Positions 27,048 to 35,505 of a stretch of 64,000 nucleotides of DNA are shown here, one piece after another. This stretch comes from Clostridia bacterium (GTDB lineage Bacteria > Bacillota > Clostridia > TANB77 > CAG-508). Made by a program: the position numbers and the translations under genes. The DNA is taken from contig JAFWMA010000002.1 in NCBI GenBank assembly GCA_017510825.1, positions 47,275 to 111,274 on the forward strand. Direction: 5' to 3'. Position 1 is the stretch's first letter. The number at the start of each line of letters is the position of its first letter. Below the pieces are notes generated by a model. It saw only the letters and a program-made list of their open reading frames with translations, searched no databases and was not told where the DNA came from.

Positions 27048-27128
27048 AAATAAACCATTCTGCTTTGACTGGTACGAATGGTTTATTATAATCTTAACCG
27101 GCAACACACTTTGTGTTACTCATTTTCT
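27043..27128 (-). ncRNA. Putative antisense antitoxin RNA 1
   Basis: Predicted from the promoter at 27135-27163 (minus strand) to the T run past the shared hairpin (27049-27060 with 27076-27087). About 85 bases, overlapping the 3' end of the peptide-1 mRNA. It has a 5' hairpin (AACACA with TGTGTT). It begins with the same AGAAAATGAG as the peptide mRNA. Confidence 0.5.
27049..27087. terminator. Bidirectional terminator of TA-like locus 1
   Basis: A 12-bp stem (27049-27060 with 27076-27087); T-rich on both sides depending on strand (TTTTTATTTTT for the minus strand). The loop contains CTTTGAC. Confidence 0.75.
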
Positions 27129-27134
27129 ATTCTT

Positions 27135-27163
27135 ATTATACATACTTTTTCGTAGTTTGTCAA
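27135..27163 (-). promoter_or_regulatory. Antisense promoter 1
   Basis: On the minus strand: TTGACA (27158-27163), 17-base spacer, TATAAT (27135-27140). Perfect consensus, stronger than the promoter of the peptide gene, as expected for an antitoxin RNA. Confidence 0.8.
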
Positions 27164-27184
27164 TAAACTGGAAAGGAAATTGAA

Positions 27185-28510
27185 ATGGATTTACAAAAAA
27201 TTCCACCACACGATGATGAAGCAGAACAAGCTGTAATTGGAAGTATGCTAACAGACAAGGATGCAGTAGCATCAGCTATGGAAATTTTAAGACCACAAGA
27301 TTTTTATAGAAATGATAATAGCACAATATATGAAGCTGTTTCAAATGTATATTCTAAAGGAGAGCCTGTAGACCTTATAACAATAAAAGACGAATTAACT
27401 TCTATGGGGAAATTTGAAGCAGTTGGAGGAATCGAATACTTAGCATTATTACCAGAAAAGGTTCCAACCACAGCGAATGTTGAAAAATACATAAAAATAG
27501 TTGAGAATAAATCGCTTCTTAGATATTTAATAAAAACCGCAAACGAATTAATAGACTTAGGATATAGCCAAAACGAAGAAGTTGAAGAAATAATGGATGG
27601 AGCCCAAAAAAAGATTTATGAAGTAATGCAGAAAAAATCACAAAGAGGTTATTCATCAATAAAAGATATTTTAGTAAAATCTTTTGAAGAACTGGAAGAA
27701 TTAAGCAACAACAAAAAACACATTACAGGAGTTGCAAGTGGATTTGCAGATCTTGATCATAAAACATCAGGATTTCATAAATCTGAACTAATACTTATTG
27801 CAGCTAGACCAGCAATGGGAAAGACAGCATTTGCACTGAATATAGCAACAAATGCAGCTATTCATGCAAATCAACCAGTAATTGTATTTAGCTTAGAAAT
27901 GTCAAAAGAACAATGTGCAAATAGAATATTGTGTTCACAAGCAATGGTTGACAGTCAAAAAGTTTCAAGAGGAGATTTAAATGATGAAGAATGGGAAAAG
28001 TTAGCCTTTGCTTCAGGAGAATTATCTGAATCTGCAGGAATATATATTGATGATACACCAGGAATTACAGTTTCAGAAATAATGTCAAAATGTAGAAAAC
28101 TAGATTTAGAAAAAGGTTTAGGATTAATTGTAATAGATTATTTACAGCTAATTAGAGGAAGTGGTAAAACAACAGGACGTGAACAAGAAATTGCAGAAAT
28201 AAGTCGTTCATTAAAAATACTTGCAAAAGATATAAATGTTCCAGTAATTGCATTATCACAATTATCACGTTCGCCAGAAGCAAGAACAGATCATAGACCA
28301 ATGCTACAAGATTTGCGCGAATCTGGATCAATAGAACAAGACGCAGATATAGTAATGTTTATATACAGGGATGACTATTATAATCCACAATCAGAGCAAA
28401 CAAACATAGCAGAAATTATAATGGCTAAAAACAGAAGCGGTCCAGTAGGAACAACAGAACTACTATGGATGCCAAACTTCACAAAATTTGTAAATAAATA
28501 TAATGAATAG
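27185..28510 (+). CDS. dnaB: Replicative DNA helicase
   Basis: 441 residues, normal for DnaB/DnaC of Firmicutes. The N-terminal helicase domain begins with I-P-P-x-D-x-E-A-E-Q-A-V-I-G-S-M (residues 5-20). RecA-type motor: Walker A A-R-P-A-M-G-K-T-A (about 205-213), Walker B L-I-V-I-D-Y-L-Q-L-I (about 314-323), then A-L-S-Q-L-S-R-S-P-E and the arginine-finger region D-L-R-E-S-G-S-I-E-Q-D-A-D. It forms the hexamer that unwinds DNA at the fork. The usual rplI-dnaB order is kept, but a TA-like locus is wedged between the two genes. Start ATG follows AAAGGAAA. Confidence 0.97.
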   Translation: MDLQKIPPHDDEAEQAVIGSMLTDKDAVASAMEILRPQDFYRNDNSTIYEAVSNVYSKGEPVDLITIKDELTSMGKFEAVGGIEYLALLPEKVPTTANVEKYIKIVENKSLLRYLIKTANELIDLGYSQNEEVEEIMDGAQKKIYEVMQKKSQRGYSSIKDILVKSFEELEELSNNKKHITGVASGFADLDHKTSGFHKSELILIAARPAMGKTAFALNIATNAAIHANQPVIVFSLEMSKEQCANRILCSQAMVDSQKVSRGDLNDEEWEKLAFASGELSESAGIYIDDTPGITVSEIMSKCRKLDLEKGLGLIVIDYLQLIRGSGKTTGREQEIAEISRSLKILAKDINVPVIALSQLSRSPEARTDHRPMLQDLRESGSIEQDADIVMFIYRDDYYNPQSEQTNIAEIIMAKNRSGPVGTTELLWMPNFTKFVNKYNE

Positions 28511-28613
28511 AAGTTATATGCAAATGAATTAATAAGATAAAATTAAGGATTAAAAGAAAATAAAGAAAAAATTGATTTATAGTTGACAAGAAATGCTACT
28601 AGTCAAAAACAAA

Positions 28614-28650
28614 TGATTTTGGGGACATGCTCCAAAAACATCCAAAATCA
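28614..28650. other. Inverted repeat between dnaB and tilS
   Basis: TGATTTTGG (28614-28622) pairs with CCAAAATCA (28642-28650). There is no T run, so it is not an obvious terminator. The rest of the 219-base gap shows no gene. Confidence 0.5.
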
Positions 28651-28729
28651 GGTGAAAAAAAGTTACAATTCACAGCTAAACTAAATATTGCTGAGTAGTA
28701 ATGAATAAAATAATATTTAGGAGTATTAC

Positions 28730-29734
28730 ATGGCTAAAAGACTAGATAAAGTTGAACAAAGTTTTTGGGATACTATTAGAGAAAATGATTTAATTGAAAA
28801 AGGAGATAAAATTATTGTTGGTGTATCAGGTGGGCCTGATTCAATAACTTTATTAAACTGCCTACACAAATTCCAAAATGAACTTCAATGTGAAATTATT
28901 GTTGCACATATTAACCATTTAATTAGAAAAGATTCCACAGATGATGAACAATTTGTGGAAAACTTATGTAACAAAATGGAGATTAAGTTTTTTTGCAAAA
29001 GGGAAGATGTTGAAAAATTAGCAAAAGAACAAAAAAGAAGTACTGAAGAAATAGGTAGAATTGTTAGATATGAATTCTTTGATGAGGTTGCCAAAAAAGA
29101 AGGAGCAAATAAAATTGCTATTGCCCACAATATGAATGACAATGCAGAAACAATGCTATTAAATCTTATTAGAGGAACTGGCTTAGCAGGGCTTGAAGGA
29201 ATACAGCCTATGCAATACAAAAAATATATACGACCTTTAATTAATTGTGAAAGAAAAGACATTGAAGATTATTGTGAAAAGAATAAATTAGAACCACGAA
29301 TTGATTCAACAAATTCAGAGAACATTTATACAAGAAATAAGATTAGAAATACAATTATTCCAAAAATTGAAGAACTAAATCCAAATATAGTTGAAACATT
29401 AAGCAGAACATCAATAATAGTAACAGAAAATAATGAATTTATTGAAGCAGAAACAGAAAGACTATTTAAGCAAATTGCAAAAGTTGAATCAGGCTTAATA
29501 AAAATAGACATAAAACAATTTAATAACTTGTCAAATATATTAAAAAGAAATACTATTATAAAAACTATAAATACTATACAAGGAAACAATAAGAATATTA
29601 ATAAATCTAACATAGACGACATAATAAAATTAGCAGAAAATAATATTGGAAACAAGAAATTTAATATAAACAAAAGAGTCCAAGCTTTTATAGAAAATGG
29701 AAAGTTACAATTCTCGGTTAACTTAAAATTGTAG
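28730..29734 (+). CDS. tilS: tRNA(Ile)-lysidine synthase, short form
   Basis: A 334-residue enzyme that attaches lysine to C34 of tRNA-Ile(CAU) so that it reads AUA. The ATP pyrophosphatase loop V-G-V-S-G-G-P-D-S lies at about residues 27-35; H-I-N-H (about 63-66) and A-H-N-M-N-D-N-A-E-T (about 136-145) follow as in the family; R-P-L-I (about 168) marks the end of the catalytic domain. It is shorter than Bacillus or E. coli TilS (over 430) because the C-terminal domains are missing or reduced, as in the short Aquifex-type enzymes. The enzyme is essential where AUA codons are used, and AUA is abundant in these genes. Confidence 0.92.
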   Translation: MAKRLDKVEQSFWDTIRENDLIEKGDKIIVGVSGGPDSITLLNCLHKFQNELQCEIIVAHINHLIRKDSTDDEQFVENLCNKMEIKFFCKREDVEKLAKEQKRSTEEIGRIVRYEFFDEVAKKEGANKIAIAHNMNDNAETMLLNLIRGTGLAGLEGIQPMQYKKYIRPLINCERKDIEDYCEKNKLEPRIDSTNSENIYTRNKIRNTIIPKIEELNPNIVETLSRTSIIVTENNEFIEAETERLFKQIAKVESGLIKIDIKQFNNLSNILKRNTIIKTINTIQGNNKNINKSNIDDIIKLAENNIGNKKFNINKRVQAFIENGKLQFSVNLKL

Positions 29735-29812
29735 ATTACTTTTTGCGAAGATGATTAAGCCATGAATTGTAACAATGAAAAAATTCAAACAATAGAAAAT
29801 TAACAGAAATTG

Positions 29813-29840
29813 TTGAAAAAAAAAGAAAGTTGTATATAAT
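29813..29840 (+). promoter_or_regulatory. Promoter of the 29872 gene
   Basis: TTGAAA (29813-29818), 16-base spacer, TATAAT (29835-29840). Confidence 0.55.
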
Positions 29841-29871
29841 ATAAAATATAAAATTCAAAGGAGGAAAAAAC

Positions 29872-30591
29872 ATGAAACTAAAGACATTATTTATAATCAT
29901 ACTTATACTTGTATTAATTGCAATAATAGGAGGAGAAACATATTACATAATACAAAACAATAATATTGTTACACAACTAAGCACAGAATCTAATGATCTA
30001 AAAAGAAGTTTGGCAGAAGTACAGAATACAGTTGACACAAAGGAAAAAGAAAAGCAAAATCTGATAGCTGAACAAGAGGCAGAAAAAGAAATTTCTAACA
30101 AAACTAAAGAAGAAGAAAAGAAAAAAGAAGAAGCTTCAAGTAATAAAATTAGTATGAAAAGTATGGTAGGTACATATAAAGCTAAAATAGATTTTACTGA
30201 TGATACTAACCCAGGAAAGAAAACACAAGAAACTGTAACAGTAGAACTAATATTATCAAGTGATGGAACTTACCAATATGAATATGGATATTGGGCATCA
30301 GCAGGAGAATATGGAAATTGGTTTATTGACAATAATGGAGATATAGTTTTAAATAGAGTTTTCTGCCACTCATCAGATGCAGCACTTAGATTAAATAGAG
30401 AATCTAAGAAAAGAACGTTAAAAATTAAAGATGAAAAAACTTTACAAGATATGAGTAAATTGTTTGAAGATGCAAATGGATTATCTGATAAAGATATAAT
30501 ACTTAATAAAGAGAGTAGCAAAACTGATTTTAGTTTATATGAACGCATGAAAAGATATAAAGAATCTGGAGTTAACTTTGGAGGAGAATAA
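29872..30591 (+). CDS. Membrane-anchored extracytoplasmic protein, unknown
   Basis: 239 residues: an N-terminal membrane helix (about 5-27) without a lipobox, a Lys/Glu-rich coiled coil (about 35-90), then a compact domain (about 95-200) that starts with S-M-V-G-T-Y-K-A and continues with T-V-E-L-I-L-S-S-D-G-T-Y-Q-Y and G-N-W-F-I-D-N-N-G-D-I-V. That alternation looks like a small beta barrel of the kind seen in NlpE- or lipocalin-like wall proteins; this is an inference. The ATG follows AAAGGAGG. It has its own promoter and terminator. Confidence 0.6.
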   Translation: MKLKTLFIIILILVLIAIIGGETYYIIQNNNIVTQLSTESNDLKRSLAEVQNTVDTKEKEKQNLIAEQEAEKEISNKTKEEEKKKEEASSNKISMKSMVGTYKAKIDFTDDTNPGKKTQETVTVELILSSDGTYQYEYGYWASAGEYGNWFIDNNGDIVLNRVFCHSSDAALRLNRESKKRTLKIKDEKTLQDMSKLFEDANGLSDKDIILNKESSKTDFSLYERMKRYKESGVNFGGE

Positions 30592-30604
30592 TTAAGATTT
30601 AATC

Positions 30605-30638
30605 AAAAAAAATAGCACTTAATAGTGCTATTTTTTTA
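30605..30638 (+). terminator. Terminator of the 29872 gene
   Basis: AATAGCACT (30611-30619) pairs with AGTGCTATT (30624-30632), followed by a T run. Confidence 0.9.
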
Positions 30639-30679
30639 ATAGTCATAAACAATACATACTATAAAAATGGAAAATATTG

Positions 30680-30708
30680 TAGACAAAATAATAAAAATAT
30701 TGTAAAAT
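30680..30708 (+). promoter_or_regulatory. Promoter of small membrane peptide 2
   Basis: TAGACA (30680-30685), 17-base spacer, TAAAAT (30703-30708). Weaker than the opposing antisense promoter. The transcript starts near ATAGGAAATG (30716-30725). Confidence 0.5.
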
Positions 30709-30747
30709 GTTAAACATAGGAAATGAGAATGCATAGATGTGGTTTTG

Positions 30748-30782
30748 CCACCAAACTATACGAAATGTCGTAAGAGAGGTGG
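30748..30782 (+). promoter_or_regulatory. Ribosome-site-masking stem in peptide-2 leader
   Basis: CCACC (30748-30752) can pair with GGTGG (30778-30782) inside the ribosome site GAGAGGTGGTG. This is the same arrangement, with the same bases, as in locus 1. Confidence 0.5.
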
Positions 30783-30790
30783 TGATGTTT

Positions 30791-30904
30791 ATGGTTAAAG
30801 TAATACTATTTTTGATATTATCCTTAATGTTATCTTTAACATTAAACGTTGCCTTGACAGCAGTTCTATATAAGAACTGGGTGAACAAGCAACTACATAA
30901 ATAA
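30791..30904 (+). CDS. Small hydrophobic peptide, putative type I toxin 2
   Basis: A 37-residue peptide: one hydrophobic helix (about residues 3-26) followed by a basic tail (Y-K-N-W-V-N-K-Q-L-H-K), the typical layout of Fst/TxpA-like toxins with a charged C-terminus. Preceded by GAGGTGG. It shares with peptide 1 the N-V-A-L segment and 13 identical coding bases (30843-30855), the leader fold, the convergent antisense promoter and the common terminator. The downstream sequence repeats GTGGTGTT, so the antisense RNA carries CACCAC, which can pair with the ribosome site of this mRNA. Toxicity is inferred, not shown. Confidence 0.6.
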   Translation: MVKVILFLILSLMLSLTLNVALTAVLYKNWVNKQLHK

Positions 30905-30991
30905 AAAAAGACTCACATCTGTACTTTGCCAAGTGGATGTGAGTTTTTTACAAAAACCTGGTAAAACCACGTTTGTGGTGTTCCATTTCCT
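30903..30991 (-). ncRNA. Putative antisense antitoxin RNA 2
   Basis: Predicted from the minus-strand promoter at 30998-31026 to the T run past the shared hairpin. It begins with ATAGGAAATG like the opposing mRNA and has a 5' stem (CCACAAACGTGG region). Confidence 0.5.
30911..30951. terminator. Bidirectional terminator of TA-like locus 2
   Basis: ACTCACATC (30911-30919) pairs with GATGTGAGT (30936-30944); T run to the right on the plus strand and to the left on the minus strand. The loop contains CTTTGCC, a motif also present in the peptide-1 leader. Confidence 0.85.
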
Positions 30992-30997
30992 ATAATT

Positions 30998-31026
30998 ATT
31001 ATACTTGTTTTTTAGTGTTTTGTCAA
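30998..31026 (-). promoter_or_regulatory. Antisense promoter 2
   Basis: On the minus strand: TTGACA (31021-31026), 17-base spacer, TATAAT (30998-31003). Perfect consensus. Confidence 0.8.
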
Positions 31027-31175
31027 ATAAAATTTCTAATAAACTCTTGCATTAATTAGCTTGATGTGATAAGCTAATACAAGTAGAAAAATGTTTATTT
31101 TTCAAAAAGCAAAAAGATAATTGGTTTATAGGTAAAACCAAAAACCTAAATAAAAGAAATCGAGGATAAAATAAT

Positions 31176-32984
31176 ATGAAATCAAAAAATGGAATAAAAA
31201 CATTAACGGTTTGGTTAATTATAGGTGCTATACTAGTTTTTGTAATACCAGCAATACTAGACAATGGAAGTAATAGGATAACATACACAGAATTAGTAAA
31301 AGAAATTGAAAATGGAAATGTTACAGATGTGCAAATAAACTATGGAGCAGAAACTGCAGATGTAAAATTACAAAATGACAACAATATTAAAACTGTAAAT
31401 ATTCCAAACGTTGATAATTTAATGGAAAATTTAAATAATTCTATGAAAGATGGATCAGTAAAAGTAACAATGCAAGATGAACCATTTTGGGTAATCCTTG
31501 CTGATTTACTAGTACCAGCATCAAGCATAATTTTAATACTTCTAATGCTTATGTTATTTATGGGAGGAGGACAAAGACAAGGTGGTGGAGGATCACTTCC
31601 ATTCGGTAAAAGTAGAGCCAAAATGATTAATGGAAACACAAAATCAAAAGTTAAATTTGATGATGTAGCAGGAATAGATGAAGAAAAAGAAGAACTACAA
31701 GAAATAGTAGAATTTTTAAAAAATCCAAAAAAGTTTACAGATATGGGAGCTAGAATTCCTAAAGGAGTACTTTTAGTAGGTCAACCGGGTACTGGTAAAA
31801 CATTGTTAGCTAAAGCAGTTGCAGGAGAAGCAGGAGTACCATTTTTATTCATAAGTGGTTCAGACTTTGTTGAAATGTTTGTAGGTGTTGGTGCATCGAG
31901 AGTAAGAGATTTATTTGAAGAAGCAAAGAAAAATGCACCATCAATAATATTTATAGACGAAATTGATGCAGTAGGACGCCAAAGAGGAGCAGGACTAGGT
32001 GGAGGACATGATGAAAGGGAACAAACATTAAATCAAATGCTTGTAGAAATGGATGGATTTACAGCAAACGAAGGCGTAATAGTAATGGCTGCAACAAATA
32101 GACCAGATGTATTAGACAAAGCACTTTTAAGACCAGGAAGATTTGACAGACAAATAGTTGTTCCTGCACCAGATGTTAAAGCAAGAGAGCAAATACTAGA
32201 AGTTCATAGCCAAAAGAAAAGATTTGAAGCAGACGTCGATTTACAAGTAATTGCAAAAAATACATCAGGATTTACAGGCGCAGATTTAGAAAACTTACTA
32301 AATGAAGCAGCACTACTAACTGCAAGGAGAGATAAACAAGCAATAGGTCAAAAAGAAATTGAAGATGCAATGGTTAAAGTAACAATGGGACCAGAAAAGA
32401 AGAGCAAAGTTAGAAATGACAAAGAAAAAAGACTAGTAGCATACCATGAAGGTGGTCACGCAGTAGTAAGTAAATTTTTACCAACACAAGATCCAGTTCA
32501 TGAAATTTCAATTATACCTAGAGGAGTTGCAGGTGGATATACAATGTATAGACCAACTGAAGACAAATCATTTATTTCGAGAACAGAAATGCTTGAAAAC
32601 ATAGTATCACTTTTAGGAGGAAGAGTAGCTGAGGAAATTGTATTAGGAGATATTTCAACAGGTGCAAGCAATGATATTGAAAGAGCAACACAAATTGCAA
32701 AAGCAATGTGTACAAAATATGGAATGAGCGAAAGACTAGGAACAATAACACTTGGCTCAAGCCAAGAAGAAGTTTTCTTAGGAAGAGACTTTACCCAAGA
32801 AAAGTCTTATTCTGAGGAAACCGCAGGCATAATTGATGAAGAAATTAAGAAAATAATTGATTGGGGCTATGGTGAAGCGACAAAGATACTAAAAGAAAAC
32901 AGAGAAAAACTAGACCAAGTTGCTGCAATTTTAATTGAAAAAGAAAAAATAACAGGTGAAGAATTTGATGCCATATTTGAGTAG
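31176..32984 (+). CDS. ftsH: ATP-dependent zinc metalloprotease FtsH
   Basis: 602 residues. Two membrane helices (about 10-28 and 108-130) flank a small extracytoplasmic domain. AAA+ domain: Walker A G-Q-P-G-T-G-K-T (about 199-206), Walker B I-I-F-I-D-E-I-D (about 257-264), second region of homology ending R-P-G-R-F-D-R (about 318). Peptidase: zinc motif H-E-G-G-H (about 424-428). A hexamer that extracts and degrades membrane and unstable proteins. tilS, often directly upstream of hprT-ftsH in Firmicutes, is close here but separated by an unknown gene and the TA-like locus 2. Confidence 0.97.
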   Translation: MKSKNGIKTLTVWLIIGAILVFVIPAILDNGSNRITYTELVKEIENGNVTDVQINYGAETADVKLQNDNNIKTVNIPNVDNLMENLNNSMKDGSVKVTMQDEPFWVILADLLVPASSIILILLMLMLFMGGGQRQGGGGSLPFGKSRAKMINGNTKSKVKFDDVAGIDEEKEELQEIVEFLKNPKKFTDMGARIPKGVLLVGQPGTGKTLLAKAVAGEAGVPFLFISGSDFVEMFVGVGASRVRDLFEEAKKNAPSIIFIDEIDAVGRQRGAGLGGGHDEREQTLNQMLVEMDGFTANEGVIVMAATNRPDVLDKALLRPGRFDRQIVVPAPDVKAREQILEVHSQKKRFEADVDLQVIAKNTSGFTGADLENLLNEAALLTARRDKQAIGQKEIEDAMVKVTMGPEKKSKVRNDKEKRLVAYHEGGHAVVSKFLPTQDPVHEISIIPRGVAGGYTMYRPTEDKSFISRTEMLENIVSLLGGRVAEEIVLGDISTGASNDIERATQIAKAMCTKYGMSERLGTITLGSSQEEVFLGRDFTQEKSYSEETAGIIDEEIKKIIDWGYGEATKILKENREKLDQVAAILIEKEKITGEEFDAIFE

Positions 32985-32985
32985 T

Positions 32986-33021
32986 AAAAAAAGAGTTTCT
33001 TAAAAAGAAACTCTTTTTTAA
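32986..33021 (+). terminator. ftsH terminator
   Basis: AAAAAAGAGTTTCTT pairs with AAGAAACTCTTTTTT around a short A loop. Confidence 0.9.
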
Positions 33022-33039
33022 AATAATTTTATGTAGGTA

Positions 33040-33069
33040 TTGACTTTTTATGTAAAATTAGGGTACAAT
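33040..33069 (+). promoter_or_regulatory. Promoter of the PBP-rsmA-sortase group
   Basis: TTGACT (33040-33045), 18-base spacer, TACAAT (33064-33069). Confidence 0.6.
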
Positions 33070-33148
33070 ATTATTATGGTATACTGGGGATGAAATAAAT
33101 TATACTAATAAATATTACTTAGGAAAACAAAAATGAATAGAGGTAATA

Positions 33149-35434
33149 ATGGATAACAAAAAAACTCATCCAGAGAGTAAAAAAAATAAAGATAATAAAA
33201 ATGTAAAAAAAACGAAAAAAAATATTAGCAGTCTTTCTCCAAAGCGTACAATAACATTTATGGGATTAATACTAATCACTCTAGCTGGATTGATTGGAAA
33301 AGTTGGATATTTACAATTTGTTCAAGGCGAATATTATAAAAAAAGAGAAAATAACCAGTCAATAGGAAGTTCAGTTATTAGTGCCAAAAGAGGAGCAATC
33401 TATGATTGTAATAAAAAAGCATTAGCAATTAGCGCTGATGTTGATACAATAACAATAAACCCAGAATTTATTAAGGCAAAAAAAGAAGGCGGAGTAGATC
33501 AAGAAGAAGCAAATAAAGTATTGAAAGAAAAATTAGCCAGAAAGTTTTCAGATATATTTGAACTTAACTATGATGAAACATTAGAAAAACTAAATAGCAA
33601 AAAAAGTTCAGAAACAATTGCTTCTAAAGTTGAAATACCTAAAGTTGAAGAACTTAAAAATTGGCTAAAAGATAATAAAATATCTACCGGAATAAACATA
33701 GATGTTGATACAAAAAGATATTACCCATATAACAATTTGGCATCAAATTTAATAGGTTTTTGCGGTTCAGACAATCAAGGACTAGATGGTGTTGAACTAA
33801 GTTATGACAATATTTTGAAAGGAACTGATGGTAAAATTACAACATCAATTTCTGTTACACAAGACGCAATTCCAGATGATGACGAAAGTTACATTGCACC
33901 TGAAAATGGTAGTAATGTATATTTAACAATAGATTCGAACATACAAACAATAGCAGAAAAGTATTTAAAACAAGCAGTTGAAGAAAATAATTGTTCTAGA
34001 GGTGGAAATGTTATTATAGAAGACCCAACAACTGGAGAGATTCTTGCAATGGCAACATATCCAGATTACAATCTAAATGAACCATATACACCAAATCAAA
34101 CACTAAGTAATGGGTGGGAAGATTTATCTTCGGAAGAACAAGGGAAAAAACTATACAATATGTGGAGAAACAGAGCAGTTTTAGACACATACGAACCAGG
34201 GTCAACATTTAAAGTAATTACTGCATCAACTGCTTTAGAAGAAAACCTAGCCAAAACTGATACCTCAGGAGATTTTTATTGCAGTGGAAAGGTGCAAGTA
34301 TCAGATAAAGAAATCAGTTGTGCTAATACAGCAGGACATGGTGCTCAAAGCTTAAGACAAGCATTAGAGAATTCTTGTAATCCAGCATTGATTTCACTAG
34401 GACAAAGAATAGGAACTGATAAGTTTTATAAATATTTACGATCATTTGGATTTTTTAATAAAACAGGCATTGATTTGCCAAGTGAGGGTAGTAGTTCATT
34501 TTGGAGTCAAAAGAATGTTGGACCAGTTGAATTAGCAACAATGTCATTTGGACAAAGATTCACAATTACACCAATGCAATTAGTAAAAGCAGTAAGTGCT
34601 ATAGCAAATGAAGGTGTATTAGTTACACCGCATGTAGTAAAGAAAACAGAAAATGTTGATACAGGAACAACAACAAATGTAGAAACAGTAGAAGAAAAAC
34701 AAGTAATTTCTAAAAATGTAGCAGACAAAATGAAAGATATAATGAAAGATGTTGTTGAAGTAGGTGGAGGAACATATGCACAAGTTGCAGGCTATACCGT
34801 TGGAGGAAAAACAGGAACATCTGAACCAGATCCAAGCCACCCTGAAAACGGATATGTTTCATCTTTTTTAGCAATAACGCCAATTGAAAATACAAAACTT
34901 GTTGTACTACTTACACTTTATGATCCACATACAAGCAATTATTATGGTGGTAAAATAGCAGCTCCAGTTGTTTCTCAAATTCTATCTGAAGTTTTACCAT
35001 ACTTAAATATACCATCAAATAATAGTAATGATTCAGTAACTAATGATTTAGTTTCAATTCCAAATGTAAAAACAAAAACATTGTCAGAGGCTAAAAAGAT
35101 CATTGAAAATTTAGGACTAACATGTAGTACTTCAGGACAAGCTGATGATATTATTACAGAACAAGTACCTGCAAGTGGAACTCAACTAACCAAAGGTGGT
35201 ATAGTAAAATTGTATTCAAGTGGAAACGATGAAAGAGTATCACAAACTGTGCCTGATTTAAAAGGTGTTTCATTTGAAAGAGCTAAAATAATGTTACAAG
35301 CAAAAAATCTTAATATTTCAAGCACGGGTACAGGAATAGTAATAGCCCAAAACCCACAAGTTGAAGCATCTGTTGATGAAGGAACAGTAGTAACAGTTAC
35401 ACTCCAAGAACAAGCAACAAAGTCTCAAAATTAG
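33149..35434 (+). CDS. Class B penicillin-binding protein with two PASTA domains
   Basis: 761 residues. Basic cytoplasmic head (1-30), membrane anchor (about 32-53), dimerisation domain (about 70-240), transpeptidase domain with the serine motif S-T-F-K (about 351-354), S-C-N (about 408-410) and K-T-G (about 553-555): all catalytic motifs intact. Two PASTA repeats end the protein (about 630-690 and 697-757). This is the layout of Pbp2x/SpoVD/FtsI-like enzymes that cross-link peptidoglycan at the septum or, in sporulators, the spore cortex; which of these cannot be told from this gene alone. Start ATG with agaggt site. It heads a co-directional group with rsmA and a sortase. Confidence 0.93.
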   Translation: MDNKKTHPESKKNKDNKNVKKTKKNISSLSPKRTITFMGLILITLAGLIGKVGYLQFVQGEYYKKRENNQSIGSSVISAKRGAIYDCNKKALAISADVDTITINPEFIKAKKEGGVDQEEANKVLKEKLARKFSDIFELNYDETLEKLNSKKSSETIASKVEIPKVEELKNWLKDNKISTGINIDVDTKRYYPYNNLASNLIGFCGSDNQGLDGVELSYDNILKGTDGKITTSISVTQDAIPDDDESYIAPENGSNVYLTIDSNIQTIAEKYLKQAVEENNCSRGGNVIIEDPTTGEILAMATYPDYNLNEPYTPNQTLSNGWEDLSSEEQGKKLYNMWRNRAVLDTYEPGSTFKVITASTALEENLAKTDTSGDFYCSGKVQVSDKEISCANTAGHGAQSLRQALENSCNPALISLGQRIGTDKFYKYLRSFGFFNKTGIDLPSEGSSSFWSQKNVGPVELATMSFGQRFTITPMQLVKAVSAIANEGVLVTPHVVKKTENVDTGTTTNVETVEEKQVISKNVADKMKDIMKDVVEVGGGTYAQVAGYTVGGKTGTSEPDPSHPENGYVSSFLAITPIENTKLVVLLTLYDPHTSNYYGGKIAAPVVSQILSEVLPYLNIPSNNSNDSVTNDLVSIPNVKTKTLSEAKKIIENLGLTCSTSGQADDIITEQVPASGTQLTKGGIVKLYSSGNDERVSQTVPDLKGVSFERAKIMLQAKNLNISSTGTGIVIAQNPQVEASVDEGTVVTVTLQEQATKSQN

Positions 35435-35505
35435 ATAAAGTACATAGAAAAGAAAATTTTAAAAAGTATTAAAACAATTATGCAATAATCATGAAAGGAT
35501 AACTG

